In this document: piece after piece, positions 39,759 to 49,215 of the stretch | Layout: every line of letters starts with the position of its first letter | Position numbering within the stretch: the stretch's first letter is position 1 | NCBI RefSeq assembly: GCF_947077775.1 | Contig: NZ_CAMTTE010000001.1 | Location: forward strand, 1,426,001 to 1,490,000 | Direction: 5' to 3' | DNA from: Salinibacter pepae | GTDB taxonomy: Bacteria > Bacteroidota > Rhodothermia > Rhodothermales > Salinibacteraceae | Length of the DNA: 64,000 bases | Notes under the pieces: model-generated | What the model saw: only the letters and a program-made list of their open reading frames with translations | Databases searched by the model: none | Told to the model about the DNA's origin: nothing | Program-made: the position numbers and the translations under genes

Positions 39759-41267
39759 TCAGATCGGCTCGTTCTCGCGGAAGCCTTCCAGCATCGCGTG
39801 CCGGTGTTGGTTCAGCTGACGTGAGAAGGGGCGCAGCGTCCACGCAACCACGCCGAGCCCAGCGAGTCCGGCGCCGCCCAGTACCGCCGCGACAAGCAGC
39901 CAGCCGCCCGTCGCGTACGCCGCAATCGTTCCCACCAACAAGCCGAAGGGGATCGGAAGCAATATCAGCCCTCTTGAGGATTCAGTCATGGCCATCGAAG
40001 CGCTTGACGCAGACGTGTCGACCGGCGTCCGGAAGCGGGGCCCGACGTATGCGATGGCGGGAGTGCCCACGCCCCACCAGTACAGGGTACAGCCCAGAAG
40101 AAACACCGCGTAGTCGGGCCGAATCCAGGGCGCCAGCGCAGGCAGGAGCAGGCTTCCGGGAAGCAGTCCCGTCCAAAGCAGAGCCAGCTTGGACGTCACG
40201 ACCTTCGAGAACGAATGTGGACGGGTGAACAGGCCATCGACGTGCCCCGCCGAGATCCCGTAGATTGCACTTCCGACGGTAAAGGATGGCCACCCAATTC
40301 CAAAAAACGCGATGTACAGGATCCCATTGAAGCCGATCGCGCCTTTCAGCACGAGCTCGGAAACCCCAATTCCGTAGAACAGCACCGCGCAGATGATCCC
40401 TATCAGGGCGATTCCCCGCATCCTTCGCGTCCGGAGCATCTGTCGTAGCTCCAGCGCCACGAGGCGCCCCGCCGGCAGCGTCCGTTCGGCCCAGCGGCAG
40501 AGCGCCTGCTCCCACCACGAGGGCCCGTCCCGCCGACGCATCGTCCGCCGGTCCACCTCCAGTCGTGTCTGCAGGGCACGGAGGAGTCCGACATGCAGCC
40601 CAGTCGCTAGGAAGGCAGTACACGCGAGCCCCACCAGCGGACGGCCAAAGATGACCCGAGACGCGGCCCGGAACAGATCGGGGCCCAGGGTAGCGTCCAC
40701 CGAGAAGAGCCCAACAACCAGTGCGATCACACCCGCGAGGCCCCGTGGCCGCCATCCCAGTAACAGATGAAGAAGGATGGCCCCGTGGCTCGCGAGCACC
40801 ACCGTCAGCAGCAGCGCCGTGGCGAGCCACGCGCCCGCCGCGCCCGGCGACCACGCCGTCACGACCTCTGCCGCCCACACGGGGACCACCAGCACGACGG
40901 CAAACACCGTGTGCACCGACAACAGCGACAGAAGCGCCTGCCCATTGAGCAGGCCCCTCCGCGACACCGGGAGCGCCGCGTAGGACGCCACCTGCTCCGA
41001 CGGGGGCGACTGCAGAAGGAAACGGCTCGCCATCAGAGCAGGCATCAGGTAGAGCATTCCCCCGTTGATGAGCGCCTGCCCATCGGCCTCCGGGAAGAGC
41101 TCCCGCAGCACGTCGCTCAGCACGTAGCTGCCCAGCCCCAGGGGCGCCATCAGGAGCAACAAGAGGCCGACCAGCACGACTTGGCCGGCCACCGTGCCGG
41201 TGCCCCACGTCGGGTCGCGCAGCCAGCGCGTCACGCGGTGCCGCAGGAGGATCCGAAGTGCACGCAT
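39759..41267 (-). CDS. DUF5687 membrane protein, paralogue 2
   Basis: A 502-residue paralogue of its neighbours. YAALPVSRRGLLNGQALLSLL near the N-terminal quarter, GLFTRPHSFSKVVTSKLALLW in the middle, and the ending NQHRHAMLEGFREN align by eye with the other two. It has similar hydrophobic segments. It lies 47 bases after the ATPase gene and 59 before paralogue 1. The three may form alternative permeases using one ATPase, or one hetero-oligomer. Confidence 0.8.
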   Translation of the reverse strand: MRALRILLRHRVTRWLRDPTWGTGTVAGQVVLVGLLLLLMAPLGLGSYVLSDVLRELFPEADGQALINGGMLYLMPALMASRFLLQSPPSEQVASYAALPVSRRGLLNGQALLSLLSVHTVFAVVLVVPVWAAEVVTAWSPGAAGAWLATALLLTVVLASHGAILLHLLLGWRPRGLAGVIALVVGLFSVDATLGPDLFRAASRVIFGRPLVGLACTAFLATGLHVGLLRALQTRLEVDRRTMRRRDGPSWWEQALCRWAERTLPAGRLVALELRQMLRTRRMRGIALIGIICAVLFYGIGVSELVLKGAIGFNGILYIAFFGIGWPSFTVGSAIYGISAGHVDGLFTRPHSFSKVVTSKLALLWTGLLPGSLLLPALAPWIRPDYAVFLLGCTLYWWGVGTPAIAYVGPRFRTPVDTSASSASMAMTESSRGLILLPIPFGLLVGTIAAYATGGWLLVAAVLGGAGLAGLGVVAWTLRPFSRQLNQHRHAMLEGFRENEPI

Positions 41268-41314
41268 ATCGAGGGAGTGGGCCTATCGGCACGGACGAAT
41301 CAGAGGCTCCGGCC

Positions 41315-42043
41315 CTACGCGTCGGCGGCCTCGGTCTCCTTCGGCCGAATCGCCTCCGCGAAGTAGGTCGTCAGGTCCTCCAGCGTGTCCGGATCGGTCG
41401 GCTCGTCGCGCACGATCTCCCCGCCCTCCAGGATGGCAATCCGGTCGCTCACGTCGGTGACGTGCCCGAGGTCGTGGCTGGAGACGAGCATCGTCGTGTC
41501 CCCGCGGCGCGCCTGCAGCAGCTCCTTGAGTTGGATTTGCGACCGCGGGTCGAGGCTGGCGAACGGCTCGTCGAACACGAGCAGGTCCGGCTGTGGCAGC
41601 AGCGCGGCGACGAGGCCCGCCTTGTTCTTGTTGCCGGTCGAGAGGTCGCGGATGTACTTGGTCGTCTCCCCAATCGGCTCGTCCACGTAGAAGTCGTCGA
41701 ACGCGGCCAGTCGCTCGTTCACGGTCGCCTCGCTCAGGTCGTAGGTCTGGCCCACGAAGTGCCAGTACTCGTCCGGCGTCAGGAAGTCGATCAGGAACGA
41801 GGGGCCGAGGTAGGAGCCGGTGCGCTCCTTCCAGTCGAACGCGTCGGCCACGTCGTCGCCGTCGAGTTCCACGGTGCCCGCGTCGGCCCGGATCAGGTCG
41901 AGGACGAGGCGGAGGAAGGTGGTCTTGCCCGCCCCGTTGTTGCCGACGAGGCCGAGGGCCGTGCCCCGCTCAACCGTCAGGTCGGGGATGGACAACTCAA
42001 ACTCGTCGTAGCGCTTCGTGAGGGTGTCGGTGGTGAGCTTCAT
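41315..42043 (-). CDS. ABC transporter ATPase for the DUF5687 permeases
   Basis: A 242-residue ABC ATPase of the ABC-2 exporter class. Walker A is GNNGAGKTT (near 33-41), the signature is DLSTGNKNKAGLVAALLP rather than the canonical LSGGQ, and Walker B is DLLVFDEPFASLDP, followed by the switch His in VSSHDLGHV. The altered signature is typical of ABC-2 transporters in this group. Only one ATPase is seen for three permease genes. The start at 42043 fits the beta-strand opening MKLTTDTLTKRYD; the longer frame is not needed. Confidence 0.88.
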   Translation of the reverse strand: MKLTTDTLTKRYDEFELSIPDLTVERGTALGLVGNNGAGKTTFLRLVLDLIRADAGTVELDGDDVADAFDWKERTGSYLGPSFLIDFLTPDEYWHFVGQTYDLSEATVNERLAAFDDFYVDEPIGETTKYIRDLSTGNKNKAGLVAALLPQPDLLVFDEPFASLDPRSQIQLKELLQARRGDTTMLVSSHDLGHVTDVSDRIAILEGGEIVRDEPTDPDTLEDLTTYFAEAIRPKETEAADA

Positions 42044-42201
42044 CGCTGAAGGAACGAGCGGTTGTTGGGTGTACGGCGAATCAGGCTTTGATTGATTTGT
42101 GCAGAACTGTTTCAACGTTTCCCTACCCAGATGGATTGAACGCAACCTCACTCAATATCTCCGTCTCGGAAGAATCGACCTCACGCAGCACGCCTCACGC
42201 A

Positions 42202-43716
42202 TCACTCCCCCGACGCCCGGAAGCCACGCAGCATGGCGTAGCGGTTGTAGTTGTACAGCCGCGTAAGGCCGCGCAGCCAGACCGGCAGTGCAAGCAGCGA
42301 AAGGAGTCCGAGTGCGGCCACCCCACCAAATTGGAGGACCAGGCGGTCGAACGAGAACAGAAACAGGAAAGGAACGACGAACAGCGGAAACGTAACGGCC
42401 ACGCGTCCGCCGGAGAAGTTGGTTTGCATGAACGTCTGCTCATCCACCGCGAGGGCCTTGCGGTTAAAGGTGGCGCCGGCAATTATGGCGGGCACCACGA
42501 CCCCGGCGTTGTACAGGAAAAACGTGGTGTGCACGATCAGAAACGGATTCTGCGACAGAAGCAAGGTCGGAAGCGGGATCAGGAAGCAAAAGAGGGTTCC
42601 CCCCTCCAGAAACAGCAACTTTCCGCCCATGCGATGACGGGCAGAGACGGGGCGGGCCATGCAGGCCTCCACGCCCGTGCCTTCGTAGCTGAAGAGGTTC
42701 TGGCCGTGGTAAATCGCGAACACCCCCGTTGCGAACAGGCCCGGGAAGAGCGTTATGTTGATCAGTTCTAGGGGCGGGGCCGCCCGCAAATCTGCCACCT
42801 CGATCGGAAAGACGGCAAATCCAGAAATGACCAGAACAAAGAAGAGCGCCGTAAAGAACGTCCAGCGGGTCTGGGCGTTGCGGAGCAGGAGCCGTGCCTC
42901 CAAAACGGCTTCTCGCCAGACGGGCCCGCGCCGCGCGAGCCAATCGAGCCCATCGCTCGTTCGTCTCGCCGTCCCCGAGCGCCGGTTCTGGTCCACGACC
43001 ATCGCCCGCCGGAGCCAGCGCGCGTATCCGCCCACGATGCCGACGAGGCCGATCCCTGCGGCCGAGGCGGGCAGGAGCCGTCCCTGCACCGCCCCACCGA
43101 AGAGCCACCCCGACACGTCGAGCAGCGACGCAACCCCGCCCGCCACATTGACCCATTCGAGTCCGGCGCTCGCCACCAAGAGAAACAGGCCCACGGCGGC
43201 GAGGACGGGCCGTGCCGACACGCCCCGCCGCAGCATCGGCACTGTGTAGGTCACGGCCACCAGCACGCCCGCCCCCACGAGTCCAAACCGGAGCGCAGGC
43301 CCCAGGGCCCCGTCCAGCGCGGCCTCCACGCAGACCGTCGCCACAAACGCCAGCGGCACCGCGTTCCAGAGGCTGAAGAGGGACAGTGCCGCCAGCACAG
43401 CCACAAGGCCGGACCGGCGGACGGGCAGCGGCAGGTAGGGCCGCAACTCCGCCCCGATCCCCGACTCCACAAACACACGCACCGCGGCGTAGGCGAGGGC
43501 GAACGGCAGCAGCCCCCGGCTCGCCACGAGCAACGGATCGGCGCCCGGCGCCGCCTCCCGCACCAGATCGTCGAACACGATTCCCAGCAGAACGAGCCCG
43601 CCCCCCAGATACAGAGCCAGGAAGCCGCCCAGGATGAGCGAGAGGCCCCGCCGCCCTACGAACGGAACGCGCACGAAGGCGTGGAGGCGGTGGCGAAGCA
43701 GGGACCAGAGCGGCAT
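42202..43716 (-). CDS. DUF5687 membrane protein, paralogue 3
   Basis: A 504-residue paralogue and the first gene of the cluster by transcription. YLPLPVRRSGLVAVLAALSLFSLWN, ACMARPVSARHRMGGKLLFLE and the ending YNYNRYAMLRGFRASGE match the other two copies. About a dozen hydrophobic segments are present. It lies 158 bases upstream of the ATPase gene, a larger gap than inside the rest of the set, so it may have its own promoter or the ATPase may. Confidence 0.8.
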   Translation of the reverse strand: MPLWSLLRHRLHAFVRVPFVGRRGLSLILGGFLALYLGGGLVLLGIVFDDLVREAAPGADPLLVASRGLLPFALAYAAVRVFVESGIGAELRPYLPLPVRRSGLVAVLAALSLFSLWNAVPLAFVATVCVEAALDGALGPALRFGLVGAGVLVAVTYTVPMLRRGVSARPVLAAVGLFLLVASAGLEWVNVAGGVASLLDVSGWLFGGAVQGRLLPASAAGIGLVGIVGGYARWLRRAMVVDQNRRSGTARRTSDGLDWLARRGPVWREAVLEARLLLRNAQTRWTFFTALFFVLVISGFAVFPIEVADLRAAPPLELINITLFPGLFATGVFAIYHGQNLFSYEGTGVEACMARPVSARHRMGGKLLFLEGGTLFCFLIPLPTLLLSQNPFLIVHTTFFLYNAGVVVPAIIAGATFNRKALAVDEQTFMQTNFSGGRVAVTFPLFVVPFLFLFSFDRLVLQFGGVAALGLLSLLALPVWLRGLTRLYNYNRYAMLRGFRASGE

Positions 43717-43932
43717 GGCGGATCACACGTGACCGGGGAGAACTCGAACGGCCGGACGGTAGACCAGCACGACGCGGCGCCCGCCCCCACCTCTTTCTCG
43801 CCTCAGTGTCGACCTGTTCCCAGCGTCAGACGTGGGGTCATCTCGCGGCCGCTCGCTTTTCAGGTCGCCCTCAGACGCTGCAACAATGCTCGACGGAGAC
43901 ACCCGAGGACACCCACGGCGGTCTTGCGTGCA

Positions 43933-44847
43933 CTACGGCTTCCGGGACGGCGCCGCCGGTGCCGCTCGTCGCTCATCCTCATGCTCGACGTACGGGAGCG
44001 GTTCGTAGAGCGCCCCGCCGCAGCGCCCGAGGAGCCCGACGAGAAGGACGCCCGAGGCGACCAGGGAGACACCCCCGAAGACGCCATCGCCCGCCCCGCC
44101 CGTGATGAGTTCGAAGCCGGCCTCCACCGGCAGGCCCCCAAACAAGGCATTCGCGTTCCCCAACGCATGCATCGCGATGGGGGCCCAGAGGCTGCGGGTG
44201 TGCACGTAGAGAAGCGTGGTCACCCCCGCAAAGACAAACGCGCCGAGGACGTGGCCGTGCAGCAGCGCAAACGGCACCGCGGCGGCCCCCAGCGCGAGGG
44301 CCGGGCGGTTCCAGGCGTACGCCCAACGCTGATACACGACGCCCCGAAAGAGGACCTCCTCTACGAATGGGGCCGCAATGACAACCGACCCAATCAGTCG
44401 AAGATACTCTCTCGTTCCCGTGGGCGTCTCCACGGCGTTCATCACGTACCGGTCGGCCAGCCGGGGGGCCACCTGCTCCAGCCACGGCACGAGCAGGTGA
44501 AACTCGGCGCTGTTGAAGAGGTCGAGCGCCAGAACGCCGACGAGGACAGTCCCCCACGCCGACGGGGACGACGGAAGCGGGCCGAAGAGGGCGGACAGGT
44601 CCAGGCCCTGCCTCCACAGGGCCTGGCCGAGCCACCCGACCGTCGTGCCCCCGATGAGCCCCATCCCGAGCATTCTTTCCGAAATGTCGGGCCCCACCTC
44701 AAGCCCAGAGGCGATCAGCAATCCCGCCGCCCCGAACAGCGCGCACACGGCCCAGAGGGCGAGGTGGCGCACGCGGATGCGGTCGAGCGCTGTGTCGGAT
44801 GTGGATGCCGGAGCAGACGCGGACGAATCGTTGGAAAGCGGACCCAT
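43933..44847 (-). CDS. CPBP-family intramembrane metalloprotease
   Basis: A 304-residue membrane protein of the CPBP/Abi (Rce1-like) family. The catalytic motifs are present: EEVLFRGVVYQRWAY (near 163-177), FALLHGHVLGAF (near 193-204), and the late His and Asn in IAMHALGNANA. About seven hydrophobic segments surround them. The enzyme would cleave within the membrane; bacterial members process peptides or contribute to defence and bacteriocin immunity. Its substrate is unknown. It reads in the same direction as the DUF5687 set. Confidence 0.88.
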   Translation of the reverse strand: MGPLSNDSSASAPASTSDTALDRIRVRHLALWAVCALFGAAGLLIASGLEVGPDISERMLGMGLIGGTTVGWLGQALWRQGLDLSALFGPLPSSPSAWGTVLVGVLALDLFNSAEFHLLVPWLEQVAPRLADRYVMNAVETPTGTREYLRLIGSVVIAAPFVEEVLFRGVVYQRWAYAWNRPALALGAAAVPFALLHGHVLGAFVFAGVTTLLYVHTRSLWAPIAMHALGNANALFGGLPVEAGFELITGGAGDGVFGGVSLVASGVLLVGLLGRCGGALYEPLPYVEHEDERRAAPAAPSRKP

Positions 44848-44925
44848 CGGCCGAAGTGGACGAACGTGTGCGGACGCGTCGTGCGACAGAATGGGAGCGA
44901 CGGGGCCGGACCCGTCTCGTCTTCG

Positions 44926-45441
44926 TTAGGCAATTTCAAGCCGTCCGTCCAGCTCTCCGGAGGGGTGATCGATCTCGGCACTCGCCGGCAGGCGGGCGAC
45001 CAGCTTCTCAATCAGATCGTCGCTGTCCTGAACATGTCGATGAAAGGTGAGGGCCGGCTCGTGGTCGGCGTCCACGTAGATCTCGACGCTCACGCCCCCA
45101 ATAAACACGCGGCGCACCTCCTCGAAGGAGACCTCTCGACCGGCTCGGAGGGGGCGCTCCTTCCGAAGCCGATCCTCCGTCAGGGACAATTCCGCAAGGA
45201 GAGAGGGGACCGACACAGCAGCGCCAACTAGCCCCGCAATTGCGCCTGCATACGCTCCCCAATTCATCCCGGACAGCCCCTTGATAACCATCGTTCCGGA
45301 AATCGCGAGGACCGAGAGGGCAACGATGCCGGCCGTTCCGTACGCCCCCCACCGGTAGAGAGGCCCGTGGCGGTAGACCTCCGTATGCTCAAAGGAGCGT
45401 TCAGGGGACCGGGCATCGTTGTCCGACGTGCGAGAGCTCAT
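44926..45441 (-). CDS. Small membrane protein with possible PH-like domain
   Basis: A 171-residue protein. Two hydrophobic helices near 35-80 (GTAGIVALSVLAISGTMVI and GAYAGAIAGLVGAAVSV) are followed by a soluble part with RAGREVSFEEVRRVFIGGVSVEIYVDADHEPALTF, a beta pattern like the PH-type domains of YdbS-class membrane proteins. The C-terminus is acidic. This is a resemblance only. The start at 45441 gives a compact N-terminus. Confidence 0.55.
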   Translation of the reverse strand: MSSRTSDNDARSPERSFEHTEVYRHGPLYRWGAYGTAGIVALSVLAISGTMVIKGLSGMNWGAYAGAIAGLVGAAVSVPSLLAELSLTEDRLRKERPLRAGREVSFEEVRRVFIGGVSVEIYVDADHEPALTFHRHVQDSDDLIEKLVARLPASAEIDHPSGELDGRLEIA

Positions 45442-45535
45442 GGTGGAACGCGGAGGGATGTGCTCGGAGTCATCGATCCTTGACGAAGGGCGCTCGGGAC
45501 AGATTGACGAAGGGAACCTCCATGCTGCTCGCGTC

Positions 45536-45832
45536 TCACGAGAGAAGGAGCCCCCCCACCTGCACCCCGGCCGTGAGGACGAAGATCCCGATGCCTGCGT
45601 AGCGCCACCCGTTCGCCTCGGCTCCTCGCTCCTCCCGAATCCGTGCCCAGACGAAGCACCCACACCCGATGCCAATCCCGACGAGACTCGCGGCCTGTCC
45701 GAAGGCGCCGACCCAGAGCGTCAGCCCGATGGCAGCGACCAGCAGTGCGTTGACGGCCCAAATCGCAGGCCAGTTGATCGGAGAAGAGCTCCAGAAATCG
45801 ATTTCGGGGCGTTCGGAAGCAGCGCTCGACAT
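45536..45832 (-). CDS. Small membrane protein, unknown function
   Basis: A 98-residue protein with three hydrophobic helices: INWPAIWAVNALLVAAIGLTLWVG, ASLVGIGIGCGCFVW, and YAGIGIFVLTAGVQVGGLLLS. The N-terminal 20 residues are polar and acidic. No motif is recognised. It lies 94 bases upstream of the PH-like gene on the same strand and may be co-transcribed with it. Confidence 0.55.
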   Translation of the reverse strand: MSSAASERPEIDFWSSSPINWPAIWAVNALLVAAIGLTLWVGAFGQAASLVGIGIGCGCFVWARIREERGAEANGWRYAGIGIFVLTAGVQVGGLLLS

Positions 45833-46043
45833 TGCAGGGCCACCGGCTTGGTGTATAGAATCGATGAACAAATACTGTGACAGGTATATTTTTTATCCCA
45901 GCACTGTTTCACAGGAAGCCTCACTGCGAGCGCGCGCCCCTGGGTCTTGCCCAATTCGACCCATCTTTTCGCGGGATGCGGCACCTGATTTGTCGCCGTG
46001 TCGTTTTTCTTCGTCGGTTCTTTTCCACCGTCCACTCTTGTCC

Positions 46044-47546
46044 ATGCCCACTCCCATCGAAGCCCTTCGCACCTACCTCGCCCCCATCGAAGACCTGAAG
46101 GCCGCCGCCGCGGTGCTCCGGTGGGACCAGGAGACGCACATGCCCGAGGGCGGCGCAGAGGCTCGGGCACAGCAGCTCTCCACGCTCCAGTCCACCGCCC
46201 ACGAGCGCTTCGTGGCCGACGAGACCGGGGAGCTGCTGGACCGGGCGGCCGACGCCGTGGGCGACGCCGACCCGCTCGATCCGGACGCGGCCCTCGTCCG
46301 TGTGACACGCCGCGACTACGAACGGGCCGTGCGCATCCCGTCGTCGCTCGTCGCCGAGCTGTCGAAGGCCCGGTCGCAGGCCCAGCAGGCGTGGACCCAG
46401 GCCCGGCAGAACGACGACTTCTCGCGGTTCGCCCCGCACCTGGAGCGCCTCGTGGACCTGTCGGTGGAGAAAGCGGAGGCCATCGGGTACGACGACGAGC
46501 CCTACGACGCGCTGCTCACCGAATACGAACCGGGCCGCACCACCGCCGAGGTGAACGCCCTCTTCGACACGCTGCGCGAGGACCTCGTCCCCTTCGTCGA
46601 CGCCATCGGCGACGCGCCGCCGATCGACGACTCCCTCCTCCGCGGCTCCTATCCGCAGTCCGACCAGCGGGCGTTCGGACGCTCGGTGACCGCGGACTTC
46701 GGGTACGACTTCGACCGGGGGCGGCAGGACGTCTCGGCCCACCCGTTCACCACTGCCTTTTCGCCGACCGACGTGCGCCTCACCACGCGCTACGACGAGG
46801 CGAACGTGGCCTCGGCCCTCTTCTCGACGATCCACGAGGCCGGACACGGCCTGTACGAGCAGGGCATCGCCCCGTCGCTCGCCCGCACGCCCCTCGGCGA
46901 CGGCACGGCGCTCAGCACCCACGAGTCGCAGGCGCGCCTCTGGGAGAACCACATCGGCCGCAGCCGTCCGTTCTGGCGCCACTACCTGCCCCGCCTGAAA
47001 GACACCTTCCCCGACGCCCTCGGCGACGCGGCCCTGGAGCCGTTCTACCGCGCGATCAACCGGGTGACGCCGTCCCTGATCCGGGTGGAGGCCGACGAGG
47101 TGACCTACCACCTGCACGTGATGCTCCGCTTCGAGCTGGGGCGCGGCCTCATCGACGGCTCGGTGTCGGTCAACGACCTGCCGGCGCGCTGGAACGAGGC
47201 AATGGACGCGTATCTCGGCGTGACGCCGTCGTCGGACGCGGACGGGGTGCTGCAGGACGTGCACTGGTCGCAGGGTGCGTTCGGCTACTTCCCCACCTAC
47301 ACGCTCGGCACCCTCACGGCCGCTCAGCTCATGGAGGCGATCCAGGACGACCTTCCGAGCCTGTCCGAGCAGGTTGCCGACGGTCGCTTCGATCCGCTGC
47401 TCGACTGGCTCCGCACTCACGTCCACCGGCACGGACGCATCCTAACGGCCCCCGATCTCTTGGAGCGCGCCACCGGCGCTGAGCTGTCGGCCGCCCCGTG
47501 GCTGCGGTACGCCCACGAGAAATTTGGCGCGCTGTACGACCTGTAG
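46044..47546 (+). CDS. Carboxypeptidase Taq (M32 metallopeptidase)
   Basis: A 500-residue zinc carboxypeptidase of family M32. The active-site HExxH is HEAGH (264-268) in STIHEAGHGLYEQG, and the third ligand Glu is in STHESQARLWENHIGRS. HPFTTAFSPTDVRLTTRYDE just before it and RVEADEVTYHLHVMLRFELGR after it are family signatures. It removes C-terminal residues from peptides in the cytoplasm. ATG 46044 is used because the helix PIEALRTYLAPIEDLKAAAAVL is the standard start; the open frame upstream is not coding. Confidence 0.93.
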   Translation: MPTPIEALRTYLAPIEDLKAAAAVLRWDQETHMPEGGAEARAQQLSTLQSTAHERFVADETGELLDRAADAVGDADPLDPDAALVRVTRRDYERAVRIPSSLVAELSKARSQAQQAWTQARQNDDFSRFAPHLERLVDLSVEKAEAIGYDDEPYDALLTEYEPGRTTAEVNALFDTLREDLVPFVDAIGDAPPIDDSLLRGSYPQSDQRAFGRSVTADFGYDFDRGRQDVSAHPFTTAFSPTDVRLTTRYDEANVASALFSTIHEAGHGLYEQGIAPSLARTPLGDGTALSTHESQARLWENHIGRSRPFWRHYLPRLKDTFPDALGDAALEPFYRAINRVTPSLIRVEADEVTYHLHVMLRFELGRGLIDGSVSVNDLPARWNEAMDAYLGVTPSSDADGVLQDVHWSQGAFGYFPTYTLGTLTAAQLMEAIQDDLPSLSEQVADGRFDPLLDWLRTHVHRHGRILTAPDLLERATGAELSAAPWLRYAHEKFGALYDL

Positions 47547-47557
47547 CTGCCCAAAAC

Positions 47558-47576
47558 GACGGGTCCTTCTCCCGTC
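47558..47576. terminator. Possible terminator between convergent genes
   Basis: GACGGG and CCCGTC form a 6-base stem with a 7-base loop, 11 bases after the M32 stop codon, followed by CTCTCCCCC rather than a T run. It lies between the convergent M32 and histidine-kinase genes. Weak evidence. Confidence 0.35.
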
Positions 47577-47602
47577 TCTCCCCCACCGGGCCGCTCGGAT
47601 TG

Positions 47603-49078
47603 CTACGCCTCCGGCCCACTCGGCGCCTCCACCGGCAAACGGAACCGAAAAACGGTTCCCTCCCCCACCGTACTCTCCACCTTCAGCGTGCAGTCGTGGA
47701 GCTCCAGGATGGTCTTCGCGATGGCGAGGCCGAGGCCGGCCCCGCCCCGGTCCCGGTCCCGGCTCTTGTCGACCCGGTAGAAGCGCTCGAAGATGTGGGG
47801 CAGGTCGTCCTCCGGGATGCCGGGCCCCGTGTCCGCCACCGTCCCGCAGACCTCGCCCTGCTCATTGTCGAGCCGGACGCGGACCTGCCCCCCCTCGGGG
47901 GTGTAGTGGATCGCGTTGTCGATGAGGTTCGACAACGCCCGCTCCACGAGGCCGATGTCCGCCTCCACCCGGACGTGCCGCTCCGGCAGGTCGGGCCGCA
48001 GGTTCACGGCCTGCTCCTCCGCTCGGGGCTCGTACTGCATGACCACGTCCTGCACGAGCTCGGCGATGGGAAAGGCCTCGATCGTCGGCTCGACCTGCTT
48101 CGTCTCCAGCTTCGACAGCTCGAAGAGCTCGTTCACGAGGGTGTTGAGGCGCTTCGTATTCCGGAGCGCCGTCGTGACGTAGCGCTGGCGCTCCTCGGGG
48201 GGCAGGTCGCCGTCTTTCATCGAGACGGTTTCCAGGTACCCCTGAATGGAGGCGATGGGACTGCGCAGGTCGTGCGACACGTTCGCCACGAGCTCGCGCC
48301 GCATGCGGTCGGCCTGCCGCAGCTCCTCCATGGTCTCTTCCAGGTTGTCGGCCATGCGGTTGAAGCACGTGCCGAGCCGCCCAATTTCGTCGTTCGAGGT
48401 TGCGTCCACGCGGCGCCCGAACGCGCCCGCCTCGAAGTCGGCCACCACGTCTTTCATGGCCCGCAGGCGCTGCGTGAGGCGCCGAAACAGCAGCAGCCCC
48501 ACCCCGGCCGTCACCAGCACGATCAGCCCGAGGCCCCAGAGGGCCGTCTGTAGGATGTAGCTCTCCCCCACCATGCTGGCCACCGAGGCGTACTGTTCGC
48601 TCCCGAGGATGACGTAAAGGTAGCACCCCGCCTGGCCCATAATCTCGATGCGGGCGGCCGAAAACGGCTTTTCCGTTCCCGCCGCCATCGGGTCGTCGCC
48701 GAGCACCGGAAGGTCGCCGCCTTTCATGAACCGACGGACGGGCGCAAGGTCGACGCGACGCTGCTCAATCGAGGCGTCCGGGACCGCGAACGACGCCTTC
48801 AGGGCCCCGTCCCGCTCCAGCAGGTAAATCTCGATCCGCCGGTTGATGCCCGTCATGTCCTGAATGGTGGCCTCGATCGCCCCCGTGTCGATGCTGTCTC
48901 TCAGGTGCGGCTCGAAGCGGGGCACCATCTCCTCCGCCAGGGTGCGGTTGAGCTTCTGCTCCACCTCGTCGGCGTACTGCCGCGCGGCCCGCACCCCGAA
49001 GGTCGCGAGGACAACCCCGAGCCCCACGATCAACACGAGGAAGAGGGCGCTCAGCTTGGCGTAGAAGCTGTTGAGCAT
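47603..49078 (-). CDS. Sensor histidine kinase (BaeS/CpxA-like)
   Basis: A 491-residue membrane kinase. Transmembrane segments lie near 10-28 and 170-190, bounding an extracytoplasmic sensor region. A HAMP domain follows (RRLTQRLRAMKDVVADFEAG), then the dimerisation/phospho-acceptor helix NVSHDLRSPIASIQGYLETV with the phospho-His. The ATP-binding domain has the N box LIDNAIHYTPEGGQ, G1 VADTGPGIPEDDLPHIFERF, and G2 GGAGLGLAIAKTI. The cognate response regulator gene lies just upstream. The signal sensed is unknown; the sensor domain has no obvious named fold. Confidence 0.93.
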   Translation of the reverse strand: MLNSFYAKLSALFLVLIVGLGVVLATFGVRAARQYADEVEQKLNRTLAEEMVPRFEPHLRDSIDTGAIEATIQDMTGINRRIEIYLLERDGALKASFAVPDASIEQRRVDLAPVRRFMKGGDLPVLGDDPMAAGTEKPFSAARIEIMGQAGCYLYVILGSEQYASVASMVGESYILQTALWGLGLIVLVTAGVGLLLFRRLTQRLRAMKDVVADFEAGAFGRRVDATSNDEIGRLGTCFNRMADNLEETMEELRQADRMRRELVANVSHDLRSPIASIQGYLETVSMKDGDLPPEERQRYVTTALRNTKRLNTLVNELFELSKLETKQVEPTIEAFPIAELVQDVVMQYEPRAEEQAVNLRPDLPERHVRVEADIGLVERALSNLIDNAIHYTPEGGQVRVRLDNEQGEVCGTVADTGPGIPEDDLPHIFERFYRVDKSRDRDRGGAGLGLAIAKTILELHDCTLKVESTVGEGTVFRFRLPVEAPSGPEA

Positions 49079-49157
49079 GGGGATTCAGAGATACGTGCTG
49101 GGTGAACCCGTAGCGTGGGGCGGCAGGAAGAACCAGGAAAGCCAGAATCGGGGAGGT

Positions 49158-49213
49158 CGTATTTCGTGGTGCGTATTGCGTAAGTGACCCCGAAATACGC
49201 AATACGAAATACG
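49158..49213. repeat. Inverted repeat between response regulator and kinase genes
   Basis: CGTATTGCGT (49172-49181) and ACGCAATACG (49197-49206) are perfect arms. CGTATTTCG (49158-49166) and CGAAATACG (49205-49213) form an outer pair overlapping by two bases, so either nested hairpin may form. It lies 2 bases after the regulator stop codon and is AT-richer than its surroundings. It could control read-through from regulator to kinase or be a dispersed repeat. Confidence 0.7.
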
Positions 49214-49215
49214 CG

